This document shows positions 55,116 through 64,000 of a DNA stretch of 64,000 bases, in pieces. Each line of letters begins with the position of its first letter. Positions within the stretch are counted from its first letter, which is position 1. The position numbers were made by a program, and so were the translations under genes. Below the pieces are notes generated by a model, which saw only the letters and a list, made by a program, of their open reading frames with translations, was not told the DNA's origin and searched no databases. Origin of the DNA: Crocosphaera watsonii WH 8501 (lineage in GTDB: Bacteria > Cyanobacteriota > Cyanobacteriia > Cyanobacteriales > Microcystaceae); NCBI RefSeq assembly GCF_000167195.1, contig NZ_AADV02000002.1:462269-526268 (forward strand), given 5' to 3'.

Positions 55116-56671
55116 AGGGTTTGCTGAAAAAGTTTCTCCAAAATTTATGCCACTTTTGACCAAGAATTTTCTGACAAATCAATAAGTTTTAGTACATAAA
55201 AATTGTTTAAAGTATAATCAAAATTAATGAAAGGCGGTTTGATGAGTTCCCCTGTTCTATTATTAGTAAATAAGGACAAAAAAAGCGACAAAAACTGCCT
55301 CAGAAGTTTAGAAAGATTGACAACTAAAAATGTAATAGCAATAGATGTAATGGAGGTTTCAGGGAGTTTTGTCATCACGAGATTTAGGCTAAATCTTCGT
55401 TTAGCTTGTCCAAACTTTCCCTCAATAGCATTACGGAAGCATTCATCGGAGTGGGCTTGTTTCTTTTCTTCTTCACTGACATTTTTCGGAGGTCTTCCTA
55501 ACTTCGGACCACTGATTCTTATCCCTCTTTCCTTACACCAATTTCTGTTTTCCCTAGTTCGATAAATTTTATCTACATGGACGGATTCGGGATAATAGCC
55601 AAACGTTTCTTTATACTTTTCTACTTGTTCTTTTAAATGACAAGATTCATTGAAGTTTTCCCAACTTATTTTGTCTAGAAACACATAGTTATCTACACAG
55701 CTTACTGAGAGTTTAGCTCCAAACTCTATTGGTTTTCCTGCTTTTCCCCTCACTATTGGACGAATATGCCGTTGAGTTAAACTTACAATTCTTTGAGGAA
55801 CACTCTGGGTCTTATTCTCCCACATTGACTGTTGTTGTTCATAAACTTTTTTGATAGTCTCTAGACAATTTTTCTGTCTTTTACTCAGATTTTCCAGGGA
55901 AGCCCCAGCTTGAATTAAGTCTTCTATATTTCCTAAATTTTTCTTAAGGTATTTTAACTGTTTCCCGATAGCTTTTCTTCTTTCTTGATAAGATACTTTT
56001 CGTTTTTTAGCTACTTTTAAGTATTCCTTTCTAGCAATTTTTCTAGAAGTTCTCGGCTTTTTTCTCAATTTTACTCTTAATGGTTTATAAAGATTATCTA
56101 TTATTCTTTCTGTCTCAATTCTGGCTTGATTTAATATGCCTAAATCCGTTGGGTATTTGATGTCTGCTGGCGCACAAGTCGCATCTAAAATTAGTTTACC
56201 TTTATTTTTTATTTTTTCTCCTTTTTCTTGGAGACAATCCTTTTTTTTTACTTCTTTATCACTCTTGTCTATTTCTCTTTTTACTATTTTTTTATTGATT
56301 TTGTTTATCAATTCTCCATCAATTCTTTTCCTAAAATGAACTAGCATTGAAGATTCCAGTGGTGGCTCTTGTTGATAACAATTTAAACCTATAAAGTATT
56401 GTAGATAGGGATTTTCTCTAATCTTTTCTATAGTTTCTCTATCACTTGTTCCTAATTTTTCCTTAATAATTAATGTCCCTAATGCCATTCTAAATAGTTT
56501 GGCTGGCGCACCTTTTTCTGCTGAAAAAAGTTTAGCATATTCTTCCTCAAAATCATCCCAAGGTATCAACTCTGCCATGATTACCCAACGATTATTGGGG
56601 GACAATTTGCCCTCGAAAGGTAATTCAAATTTTTCTGGGGGCGGTAAAGGTTGCTCCTCTTTTCGATACAT
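55116..56671 (-). mobile_element. IS5-type element, nearly complete
   Basis: The left end AGGGTTTGCTGAAAAAGTTTC is shared with the truncated copy at 7598. The matching inverted end is not found upstream of the transposase start: the 100 bases from 56672 to 56775 have no ACTTTTTCAGCAAACCCT. So the right end is either lost or quite different, and the given border is only the start of the gene. The IS1634-type element follows at 56776. Confidence 0.75.
55145..56671 (-). CDS. IS5-family transposase (508 aa)
   Basis: The 508-aa protein has an N-terminal InsH-like domain (SPNNRWVIMAELIPWDDFEE, LGTSDRETIEKIRENPYLQY) and a basic linker (KSDKEVKKKDCLQEK). The DDE part follows with ILDATCAPADIKYPTD, YVFLDKISWENFNES, KIYRTRENRNWCKERGIRIS and the final E in RNAIEGKFGQAKRRF. 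The gene looks intact and could mobilise its relatives if its ends were complete. Subgroup naming (IS1182/IS5) is tentative. Confidence 0.88.
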   Translation of the reverse strand: MYRKEEQPLPPPEKFELPFEGKLSPNNRWVIMAELIPWDDFEEEYAKLFSAEKGAPAKLFRMALGTLIIKEKLGTSDRETIEKIRENPYLQYFIGLNCYQQEPPLESSMLVHFRKRIDGELINKINKKIVKREIDKSDKEVKKKDCLQEKGEKIKNKGKLILDATCAPADIKYPTDLGILNQARIETERIIDNLYKPLRVKLRKKPRTSRKIARKEYLKVAKKRKVSYQERRKAIGKQLKYLKKNLGNIEDLIQAGASLENLSKRQKNCLETIKKVYEQQQSMWENKTQSVPQRIVSLTQRHIRPIVRGKAGKPIEFGAKLSVSCVDNYVFLDKISWENFNESCHLKEQVEKYKETFGYYPESVHVDKIYRTRENRNWCKERGIRISGPKLGRPPKNVSEEEKKQAHSDECFRNAIEGKFGQAKRRFSLNLVMTKLPETSITSIAITFLVVNLSKLLRQFLSLFLSLFTNNRTGELIKPPFINFDYTLNNFYVLKLIDLSENSWSKVA

Positions 56672-56775
56672 TTGTTCTTGACCAACAACTGGGAGGTGTT
56701 TCTACCAATTATAGCGGTTTGTAGCCGACAAAGCTGATCTTTTTTGCGATCGCGAATATGGGTGTAACCTTTTAA

Positions 56776-58781
56776 CCCAGATTCCGCACTTCAAAAAGTA
56801 GTATTAAATACTACAAGCCTGGGGTTAATAATTAAGTATAATTGCTTAAGCTCTTGAAGACAAAAAAGTGGGGTAATTGCTTAAGTTGTTTCCTCTGTAA
56901 AAAAAGAGCGAAAAATGTCTTATTTAGAAGAAATACAAGTTAAAAATTTAGACCATTTAGGGATAGTAGCTGGTTTAATTGATGAAATAGGAATAGTCAA
57001 AATAATTAATAATAAATTAGGAATAGATGTTAGAGAAAAAATCTCAGCAGGTACAGTGGTTAAGTCTATTTTAATCAATGGACTAGGATTTGTTTCAAGA
57101 CCTCTATATTTATTCAGTCAGTTTTTTCAAGATAAAGCCATTGAGAAATTGTTAGGAGAAAGAATTAAACCTGATTACCTTAATGATGATAAAATTGGGA
57201 GAGTAATGGATGAATTATATAAATATGGACTAAATGATATTTTTATTGAAGTAGTTTTAGAAGTAATTAAAAAATTTAAAATAGACCTTAAATACTCCCA
57301 TTTAGATTCCACATCATTTCATTTAGATGGAGAATATAAAAGGGAAGAAGATAAAGAGAAACAGGAAGAAGAAAAAATTATTAAAGAAAGACCAATTTTT
57401 ATTAAGAAAGGATATTCTCGGGATCATAGACCAGACTTAAAACAATGTGTCTTGGATTTAATAACAAGCCAAGATGGAGATATTCCATTATTTGTGAGAG
57501 TAGGAGATGGAAATGAATCTGATAAAGCTGTATTTGGAAAAGTTTTAGTAGAATTCAAAAAGCAAATAAAGTTTGATAGTATCATGGTTTGTGATAGTGC
57601 TTTATATGGTCAAGAAAATCTCCAACTAATCCAACATTTAAAATGGATAACGAGAGTTCCAATGACCATAAAAAAAGCAAAAGAATTAGTGCAAAATATA
57701 GAGGTGGAAGAAGTAAAAGATGAAGATAAAGAAAAAAGAAGTGACCTAAATTTAGAAAGTTATACCTGGAAAGAAGGAATTGTTACTTATGGTGGAATCA
57801 AGCAAACTTGGTTAATAGTCTTGAGTGAAAAAAGACAGAAAAGTGATTTGGAAAAACTAGAAAAACAACTTTCCCAAGAAGAGAAGAAATCCCAAAAATT
57901 TCTTAAAGAAATACAATCTGAAGAATTTGAACATCCTCAAGCTGCTCGATATAAATTAAAAGCTATTAATAAAAAATTGAGATTGTTGGAAATAAAAGAA
58001 GTTGAACTGATTGAAACTTACTCGAAAAAAAAGGAAAAGATTTATAAAATGATTAGTCTGATCATCAAAAAAGATGAAGAGATAAGTAGAAAGACTAAAG
58101 AAGCAGGAAAATTTATTTTAGCAACTAACTTAGTAGAGGAAAATAAATTAGAAGCTAGTGAAATTCTGATAACTTATAAAAACCAGCAATCTACGGAAAG
58201 AGGATTTCGATTTTTGAAAGATCCCTTATTTTTTACTGATAGTTTCTTCGTTGAAAAACCAGAAAGAATAGAAACAATGTTATTTTAATGTCTTTGTGTT
58301 TGTTGATTTATAACTTGGGGCAAAGAGAATTAAGAAATTGTTTAAAAAGAGTCAAAAAAGGAATAAATAATCAAGTAGGGAAAGTAACATTGCGTCCGAC
58401 TTTGAGGTGGATATTTCAATGTTTTCAAGGTATTCATTATGTGATTTTAAACGGAGTTAAACGAATTGTCAATTTAACAGAAGAAAGGCGTTTTATATTG
58501 AGTTTATTACCTGCATCTTGTCAAAGATATTATCTATAAATTGAATTGGATAAAGCAAAAATAATAAAAGAATAAGAGTCTAATGATATCAAATGAGAAG
58601 AGGAAACTCTCCTTTGTTTGTGCTGAGTCTTGCTAAGTTTTCAATGAGTATAAATCTTCTTAATTTGATTATTTTTCCTAAAAATTTAATGAAAAGAGAA
58701 ATATTCTTGCCCAGGTATGATTTTCGGACTTTTTAAAACTATGTATTTTTTTATGCTACATTTTGAAGTGCGGAATCTGGG
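56776..58781 (+). mobile_element. IS1634-type element, copy 2
   Basis: The element of 2,006 bp is about 99% identical to copy 1 and has the same inverted ends. TTAA precedes and follows it (56772-56775, 58782-58785), a probable 4-bp target duplication. One T is missing within the transposase gene relative to copy 1, which explains the one-base difference in length. Confidence 0.92.
56915..58539 (+). pseudogene. IS1634-family transposase, frameshifted
   Basis: The first 457 codons follow copy 1, with few changes (A for S in ESDKAVFG, G for E in WKEGIVTY, I for T in ELIETYS). Copy 1 has ATTTTTAATG and this copy ATTTTAATG at 58281-58290, one T fewer. The frame then stops, and the last 83 residues are in another frame from 58288. 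This removes the end of the catalytic domain. Slippage in the T run, or an error in sequence, are alternatives. Confidence 0.9.
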
Positions 58782-58791
58782 TTAAAATCAA

Positions 58792-60664
58792 CCCGAATTA
58801 GACAAAGATGAAAAGATAAATCAATCACTCATTTTTCAAAAAAAATTATTAATAAAATCTCTAATAGTACTAGATTGTTAGAATAAAATATGCTATAATT
58901 TAATTATTAAAGCAATTTACCTTAAACTAATTTAATGAGTCCCAGTCATCCCCGAACCCCTCGTCAAGTAATCAACTTTAGTAAACAGAAAGGAAAAGAA
59001 ATAATCGCTAATTTTGATGGGGGACTAATCACTTCAGATGCGGGGATTGTCTGGATAGCTGAGTTGGATAAAAAACTGGGAATTACGGAGAAGTTTGGTA
59101 ACTGTTTTCAAGATCATCGTCATCAATCTTATGTAGATCATTCCGTTCATGAGTTATTAGCACAAAGGCTTTATGGAATTATTTTAGGCTATGAAGATGT
59201 CAATGACCATGATAAATTACGTCACGATCCTGCCCTTAAGATCGCTTTAGAAAAGCTTAATGAACTTGAAGATAAAAAGGGATGGTTAGCTGGAAAAAGT
59301 ACAATTAATAGATTGGAATATTGTCCTGAGACTATTCTCGACCAAAAAACGAGTCGTTATCATAAAATAGAACCCAACTTTGAAGCCATTGAAAAATCTT
59401 TTGTTGAATTTTGTTTAGAGTCTTATAAAAAACCTCCCTTAAGTATTATATTAGATATGGATGTCACGGATGACCAAGTACATGGTAATCAAGAAGGGGC
59501 ATTTTTTAATAGTTATTATCACGGAGTATGTTATGCTCCTTTATATATTTTCTGTGGGCATCATTTATTAGTTGCTAAACTTCGTTCATCTAATGTAGAT
59601 CCAGCCGATGGAGCCTTAGACGAATTACAAAGAATTATCGGACTAATTAGAGAAAAATGGTCAGAGACTCATATCCTAGTTAGGGGTGATAGTGCCTATG
59701 CCCGTGAAGAAATCTTCTATTTTTGTGAAAATCAGCCTTTAGTTGATTATGTTATAGCTATGGGAACAAATGGCGTTCTTAAGTTACGAGCGGATGATGT
59801 AATTGAAAAAGCCAAACATGAATATGAAAAAAAACTAGCTCCAATAACTGAATTAATGGATAGTTTATTTCAGAAAAAAGAAGATTTAGAAGAAGTTAAA
59901 AAATTAGTACCAATTTCTACTTGGTATCGCTCTATTCGTTATAAAACAGAAAAGTCATGGAGTTGTCAAAGAAGAGTAGTGACAAAAGTTTGTTATGGAA
60001 GTGATGGCTTAAAAATGCGCCATGTGGTGACATCTTTGCCCGCTTCAAAAATTCCACCCTCAAAACTTTATACAAAAAAATACTGTCCGAGAGGCGAGAT
60101 GGAAAATCGGATTAAAGAACAACAATTAGACTTGTTAGCTGATAGAACTTCAACTCAAACATTTCAAAGTAATCAACTAAGATTATGGATACATTCCTGG
60201 GCCTATGTTCTCATAAATGCTTTTCGTCAACACTGTTTAAAAAAAACTTCATTGGCTAAAGCAACTGTGGGAAGAATACGTCTAAATCTTCTTAAGTTGG
60301 GAGCCAGAATAAAGATTAGTTGTAGAAGAATTATTATCGCTATAGCTAGTGCTTGTCCTTATCAAGATATTTTGTCTATTGCTAACAAAAGAATTAAAAC
60401 TATTCCTAATACTGGATAAGTAGAATAAGTTGTTTTTCAAAAAAGATATCTATCATAAGTTGTTGACTGACTGATACTTTCATTTAGTCTTATTTATCGT
60501 GGAGAAAATCAAAAGTTAATATAATTATTCCCTCTTAAACTCAATTTTTGGATAATCAAAGTCAATTTTTTTATTCATCTATATTCAAAATTTCTATTAG
60601 TCCTAAAAATTATCATTTTTCATCTCTGGATTGGGCTTTCAAATTAATTTGTGAGAAATCCGGG
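58792..60664 (+). mobile_element. IS1380-family element
   Basis: The right end TTTGTGAGAAATCCGGG at 60648-60664 is clear. The left end is less clear: CCCGAATTAGACAAAG at 58792 pairs only in part with it. No equal 4-bp flank is found (TCAA and ATTA). The gap between the left end and the gene is 143 bases. The left border may be altered by the neighbouring IS1634 insertion 10 bases away. Confidence 0.75.
58935..60419 (+). CDS. IS1380-family transposase
   Basis: The 494-aa protein begins SHPRTPRQVINFSKQKGKEI and has FDGGLITSDAGIVWIAELDK, YGIILGYEDVNDHDKLRHDP, ILDMDVTDDQVHGNQEGAFF (catalytic D region), ILVRGDSAYAREEIFYFCEN (second D) and RGEMENRIKEQQLDLLADRT (E). This matches the DDE transposases of the IS1380 family. 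The frame is complete. It could act on the MITE at 23074, whose ends are similar. Confidence 0.93.
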   Translation: MSPSHPRTPRQVINFSKQKGKEIIANFDGGLITSDAGIVWIAELDKKLGITEKFGNCFQDHRHQSYVDHSVHELLAQRLYGIILGYEDVNDHDKLRHDPALKIALEKLNELEDKKGWLAGKSTINRLEYCPETILDQKTSRYHKIEPNFEAIEKSFVEFCLESYKKPPLSIILDMDVTDDQVHGNQEGAFFNSYYHGVCYAPLYIFCGHHLLVAKLRSSNVDPADGALDELQRIIGLIREKWSETHILVRGDSAYAREEIFYFCENQPLVDYVIAMGTNGVLKLRADDVIEKAKHEYEKKLAPITELMDSLFQKKEDLEEVKKLVPISTWYRSIRYKTEKSWSCQRRVVTKVCYGSDGLKMRHVVTSLPASKIPPSKLYTKKYCPRGEMENRIKEQQLDLLADRTSTQTFQSNQLRLWIHSWAYVLINAFRQHCLKKTSLAKATVGRIRLNLLKLGARIKISCRRIIIAIASACPYQDILSIANKRIKTIPNTG

Positions 60665-60778
60665 ATTAGAGAAGTATATTAAGAACAAAAAATCTCAAGC
60701 ACAAACACTAGCTAGACCTTTTCGTGTAGCTAAAAACTTTGTTCAAAAGCTCTTTTTCGTTTTTTTGAGATTAAACTA
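60665..60778. other. Short stretch between IS1380 and IS630 copy C
   Basis: Between the two elements are 114 bases with no frame. They contain a TTTTTCGTTTTTTTGAGA run. The stretch from 60420 to 60664 is the noncoding end of the IS1380 element. I see no gene in the 359 bases from 60420 to 60778. Confidence 0.6.
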
Positions 60779-60840
60779 GTGCAGCTTGGCGAAAGTAATC
60801 CACCAGATTTTTACAGAAACTTTCGTGACTAGCCACGACA

Positions 60841-61422
60841 ATGTGTTTCAATGAAACTAACGGACGAATCTCGAAGTTGATGTCCATGATAAAAGCATTG
60901 CCAATTAACCTCTCCAACCTACAGAAAACAGTACTCCAACAAATAGTGAGAGGGACAACAAACCCCTATCGCCTTGTTAGACGAGCCAAGCTAATCTTAG
61001 CCGCAGCATCAGGAGAGAGCAATAGTTCGATTAGTCGAAGATTAGAATTAGACCGAGTACAAGTGCGTCAGTGGCGATCGCGATGGTTTGAGGAGAGAGA
61101 AAAACTGAGTGCCGCCGAAGAACAACAGGTAACGGAGAAAGCATTAATGGTCTTGATCAAAGGAATTTTAAGCGATCGCCCAAGACCTGGAACAACAAAA
61201 TCCTTTACGGTCGAACAAGTAGTCCAGATTGTAGCGATCGCTTGTGAAGAATGTGAAAAATCAGACAGACCAGTGAGCCATTGGACACCTTCAGAGTGGG
61301 CGGATGAAGCCATAAAAAGAGGAATTGTCGAAAAGATTTCCCCCCGTAGTGTGGGGCGTTTTTTAAAAAGAAGCGACATTACAACCACATCTCGTTCGTT
61401 ACTGGTTAAATGCCAAAATTGA
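60841..61422 (+). CDS. IS630 transposase part A (HTH), copy C
   Basis: The 193-aa part equals that of copy B except for SEWADE instead of SELADE. It contains the two helix-turn-helix domains. The frame ends after LLVKCQN, past the T6A5G run at about 61358-61369 where a switch to part B (+1) would be required. Confidence 0.85.
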   Translation: MCFNETNGRISKLMSMIKALPINLSNLQKTVLQQIVRGTTNPYRLVRRAKLILAAASGESNSSISRRLELDRVQVRQWRSRWFEEREKLSAAEEQQVTEKALMVLIKGILSDRPRPGTTKSFTVEQVVQIVAIACEECEKSDRPVSHWTPSEWADEAIKRGIVEKISPRSVGRFLKRSDITTTSRSLLVKCQN

Positions 61423-61486
61423 TGATCCCTTAAAATTTAAAAAGCAAGTCAAATATATCTGTGAACTTCATCAAGAAGCTAAAACT

Positions 61487-62128
61487 TTGTTAGAACAAGG
61501 AATTCATTTAATTAGTACAGATGAAATGACAGGGATTCAAGCTCTTGAGAGATTATTTCCGAACAAAAGAATCAAGCCTAAACAAGTAGAAAAAATCGAA
61601 TTTGAATATGAAAGACACGGAACTTTAAGCTTGATTGCGAACTGGGATGTGGCAAGAGGAAAAGTTGTTAGTCCCTCTATTGGACCGACAAGAACAGAAC
61701 AAGATTTTTCTGAACATATCCAGAGAACGATTAAGATTGATGAAAAAGCAGAATGGATTTTTATTGTAGATAAACTCAACACTCATAAATCGGAAAGCTT
61801 AGTCAAATTAGTAGCAGAAAGCTGTGAAATTACTATTGATTTGGGGAGAAAAGGAAAGGAGGGGATTTTGCAATCTATGGACAGCAGAGCAGATTTTTTA
61901 TCAGATGAATCTCATCGAATTCGCTTTGTTTATATTCCCAAACATACATCGTGGCTTAATCAAATTGAGTGTTGGTTTTCGATCTTAGTCCGGCGTTTAC
62001 TCAAAAGAATTACTGTCCGTTCAACTGAAGAACTATCCCAAAAAATTCTCAATTTTATTGATTACTTTAATCAACATTTTGCTAAGCCGTTCGTTTGGAA
62101 ATTTAAGGGCTTTAAAGATCATAAGTGA
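61487..62128 (+). CDS. IS630 transposase part B (DDE domain), copy C
   Basis: The 213-aa part has the catalytic residues in STDEMTGIQ, FIVDKLNTHKSES and NQIECWFSIL. The frame is open upstream of the ATG to beyond the end of part A, as in copy B. It is thus probably made as a fusion by frameshift. C-terminus RRLLKRITVRSTEELSQKIL is typical for the family. Confidence 0.85.
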   Translation: MLEQGIHLISTDEMTGIQALERLFPNKRIKPKQVEKIEFEYERHGTLSLIANWDVARGKVVSPSIGPTRTEQDFSEHIQRTIKIDEKAEWIFIVDKLNTHKSESLVKLVAESCEITIDLGRKGKEGILQSMDSRADFLSDESHRIRFVYIPKHTSWLNQIECWFSILVRRLLKRITVRSTEELSQKILNFIDYFNQHFAKPFVWKFKGFKDHK

Positions 62129-62177
62129 CTGGTGGATTATTTTTGCTAAGCTGCACTAGCTGTGTGAAGCTATTCAT

Positions 62178-62603
62178 TTACAAAGGAATATCAGAATCAA
62201 TCTCAAACCATAGTGTTGCGCCATAGTTTTTCTTGTGTTCTGGGTCATAAATCAGTCGACCAATTCCTGGAATTCTCACCTCATTACACAAGAAACTATG
62301 TCCCCCCATTTTCACGTCAATAACAGGGTGATGGGTCTTATTGTCGCGATTATATCTGAGTATAGTCTGAATAACATGGATATAGGTCATGATGTCTTGT
62401 TTCCGTATTCGCCAGCGACCTTTTGGACCTTTATTTTTACGGCTTATTTTCGGCATTCCACCGGAAGAGACAGGGATTTTCCAGCGACGACCCTCTTTAA
62501 AGGCTCCTTCGATACGACCATCTACAGCCAGTTTTCGCACACGCTGAACGGATAAGTGAAGTCGACAAGCTGCTTGAGTTGTTCCAATATAAGTTTCTGA
62601 CAT
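62178..62603 (-). CDS. DNA-binding protein with excisionase-like HTH
   Basis: From the ATG at 62603 (the frame opens at 62675, but MSETYIGTTQAACRLHLS begins the domain) the product has 141 aa. Residues 5-45 (IGTTQAACRLHLSVQRVRKL, then EGAFKEGRRWKIPV) match the MerR/excisionase-type helix-turn-helix of domain HTH_17. The rest is basic and then acidic, with HPVIDVKMGGHSFLCNEV; no family is recognised. It lies directly beyond IS630 copy C, and its stop is 20 bases from the element. Confidence 0.7.
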   Translation of the reverse strand: MSETYIGTTQAACRLHLSVQRVRKLAVDGRIEGAFKEGRRWKIPVSSGGMPKISRKNKGPKGRWRIRKQDIMTYIHVIQTILRYNRDNKTHHPVIDVKMGGHSFLCNEVRIPGIGRLIYDPEHKKNYGATLWFEIDSDIPL

Positions 62604-62727
62604 TGAGATATTTACTGTTGCGCTATAGTTAAAACCATTATATAGCCTTTGTTTGGAGTTTGGTATTGAACACACCCCATCTAAATCAAAGATTATAGTG
62701 AGACTGATAACTGATTGCTATATTTCC

Positions 62728-62943
62728 CTATTTCACTTCCAGCAAATCTACACCATCAATAAAAATTCCACAGCAACCTGAACTATATTCCCATTTAACT
62801 TTATAACTTCCATTATCTTGTATATATTGGCTGACATCGTTAATAATTAAAGCGATAACAAGACTAATTAAAGAGAAAAATACTAAATTATCCCTTGGTA
62901 TCTGAATAATTTTTTGTGAAATATTATCAAATAAATTGTCCAT
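62728..62943 (-). CDS. Small membrane protein of unknown function
   Basis: The 71-aa protein has one hydrophobic segment (about 21-36, LVFFSLISLVIALII) and a tail with VKWEYSSGCCGIFIDGVDLLE. No family is recognised. It follows the 258-aa membrane protein gene by 36 bases and may be in the same transcript. Confidence 0.5.
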   Translation of the reverse strand: MDNLFDNISQKIIQIPRDNLVFFSLISLVIALIINDVSQYIQDNGSYKVKWEYSSGCCGIFIDGVDLLEVK

Positions 62944-62979
62944 AATTTTTCTAAATGATCAGTTTTTCTGAATTCTAAA

Positions 62980-63756
62980 TTAATAAATAGCTGCTTCGGG
63001 TTTCATTATACCGATCGCCCTTAGTCCAGAAATCACACGAACCCCAATAAATGCCCCTACTAAGGAACGGACTAAATTTTCTAAGGGCATGATAGGAATT
63101 AACAAGATCCATACCTCCTCAGGCCAATTAAACATGATATAAGTAATCATTGCCTGACTGACATGATAAACCCCAGCAACTGTCCAACTACCAAAAAATA
63201 AACCCAACCAAACTAACCGTAAATTTTCACTATTAATCCATTTGGCAAATAAAATTCTTGTAGGTAATATAAACAATAATATCCCTGACCAATTAATAAA
63301 AGAACCCTTAACAATAACAGAAAGAGAAACTTGATTATTCATGGCGCGAGAAGTATAAATGTAAAAGGCCACTACAAAAAAAATACTCAGAAAAAACCAC
63401 CAATATTTACGCTGTTTACCAATTACCATACAACCAGCAGCAAAACTGGCCACCATTGCCCCAAATATAGATACAGGAGGAATACCGGCCGTATGAGGGG
63501 CTAGAAATACCCCCATTAGGGTTCCAATACCACTAGCTAATGCACCCCCTACCGGTCCTAAAACCCATCCCAGGAGGGGAAATATACCTTGACTGAGGGG
63601 AAATATACCACCAGAGCCAATGGTAATAGAAAAAGGTATAAAAGCTAAGACTGTCACTACAGCAGACATAACGACAATATAATCTAAAGGGGTTCCATCA
63701 ATAGAGGCACTTCCTAAAGATTTGACCTCTCTTTGTTGTCCAGAAGGTTCAATCAT
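62980..63756 (-). CDS. Multi-spanning membrane protein
   Basis: The 258-aa protein has about six or seven hydrophobic helices, for example VVMSAVVTVLAFIPFSITIG, ALASGIGTLMGVFLAP and WWFFLSIFFVVAFYIY. The pattern GGIFPLSQGIFPLLGWVLGP near residues 48-67 and its size recall S-components of ECF-type vitamin transporters, but I do not find a decisive motif. The N-terminal 25 residues are hydrophilic. Confidence 0.6.
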   Translation of the reverse strand: MIEPSGQQREVKSLGSASIDGTPLDYIVVMSAVVTVLAFIPFSITIGSGGIFPLSQGIFPLLGWVLGPVGGALASGIGTLMGVFLAPHTAGIPPVSIFGAMVASFAAGCMVIGKQRKYWWFFLSIFFVVAFYIYTSRAMNNQVSLSVIVKGSFINWSGILLFILPTRILFAKWINSENLRLVWLGLFFGSWTVAGVYHVSQAMITYIMFNWPEEVWILLIPIMPLENLVRSLVGAFIGVRVISGLRAIGIMKPEAAIY

Positions 63757-63908
63757 TATTATTTTTCTCTAAAAGTTGATTATTTTGATCGATTATATCA
63801 TTGTTATCACAGTTATATGATATATAATGTAAATTCTTATAGTTTGATTTTTATCTTTCTAACGGTGATTTCCAAATCAATTTTATTAATTAATTGGCTC
63901 AACTGATA

Positions 63909-64000
63909 ATGAAAAAATTTTATAGTGCTGTTAAATCAAGTTTAGCCTTACGAGTATTAATTGGATTTATTTTAGGTATATTAGCAGGTTTATTTTTTGG
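63909..64000 (+). CDS. Dicarboxylate/amino acid:cation symporter (start only)
   Basis: The window ends 92 bases into this gene. The visible product, MKKFYSAVKSSLALRVLIGF then ILGILAGLFF, is like the N-terminus of the DAACS (DctA/GltP) family, which starts with a basic segment and the first membrane helix LxxRVLIGxxLGIxxG. The identity is tentative because only 30 residues are seen. Confidence 0.6.
   Translation, partial: MKKFYSAVKSSLALRVLIGFILGILAGLFF

Larger units (their letters stand above)
60779..62156 (+). mobile_element. IS630-family element, copy C
   Basis: The 1,378-bp copy has TA on both sides (60777-60778, 62157-62158). Both reading frames are complete. It differs from copy B by a handful of residues (W for L in SEWADE, K for Q in VDKLN, E for G in SCEITID). 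It is inverted relative to copy B, so the two form ends of a larger inverted-repeat structure. Confidence 0.94.

Noticed and set aside
53614-62156. Composite transposon with passenger genes
   Set aside because: The inner DNA holds only other insertion sequences, and each IS630 copy has its own TA duplication. Movement as a unit is not shown.

Overview
The window looks like chromosomal DNA of a unicellular, probably nitrogen-fixing cyanobacterium of the Crocosphaera/Cyanothece type. The basis is an AT-rich sequence, frequent HIP1-type octamers (GCGATCGC and variants), cyanobacterial marker genes (aldehyde-deformylating oxygenase, an Mo-nitrogenase C-terminal-type domain protein, a LabA-like NYN protein, a PEP-CTERM protein, an Mpg-type NTP transferase/phosphomannomutase fusion), and heavy insertion-sequence and toxin-antitoxin load. 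The genus is an inference; no rRNA or tRNA gene was seen.

Layout. 1-7.6 kb: an ECF sigma / membrane anti-sigma / Spy-like periplasmic protein operon (minus), then recJ, an L,D-transpeptidase, a TerB + Mo-nitro_C protein and a DNA photolyase. 7.6-12.5 kb: a truncated IS5-type element abuts an IS66 element, which cuts into an AlbA_2 (schlafen-like) gene. Next to it lie a truncated AAA ATPase and a DUF6887/DUF6888 pair whose DUF6888 member is broken. 12.5-15.8 kb: carB. 16-22.8 kb: an island of small genes with at least six toxin-antitoxin modules or remnants (VapC, RelE/ParE/YafQ types, HicBA, Phd/YefM), a DUF29 gene, a Uma2 gene, a frameshifted DUF2934/pentapeptide gene, a decayed universal stress protein, and several partial duplications of the island's own sequence. 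22.8-33.4 kb: ordinary housekeeping genes (pgk, a sugar ABC permease, aroQ, mpg, a DevA/MacB-type ATPase, an ABC1 kinase, HIT protein, two small proteins). A 176-bp MITE-like element lies upstream of pgk. 33.5-39 kb: sbcC, then four head-to-tail Uma2 paralogues with an exact 612-bp period. 39-53 kb: mixed accessory genes, an inactive IS630 copy, ado, an alpha/beta hydrolase, an Hpt protein, an IS1634-type element that truncates an amino-acid-binding protein gene, metG, a frameshifted labA-like gene, nnrD and another RelE-type pair. 53-62.2 kb: an insertion-sequence cluster (IS630, IS5-type, IS1634-type, IS1380, IS630) bounded by two inverted IS630 copies; one of these truncates a host gene. 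62.2-64 kb: an HTH protein, two membrane proteins and the start of a probable dicarboxylate/glutamate symporter.

The general picture is a genome being reshaped by insertion sequences and point decay. I count about a dozen genes broken by insertion, frameshift or in-frame stop. Several single-base defects lie in homopolymer runs, so sequencing error should be excluded before they are called real. The most distinctive structures are the four-copy Uma2 array with a mosaic variable segment, the IS1380-type MITE with a perfect 4-bp target duplication upstream of pgk, and the toxin-antitoxin island with internal partial duplications. I found no CRISPR array, prophage or obvious biosynthetic cluster.
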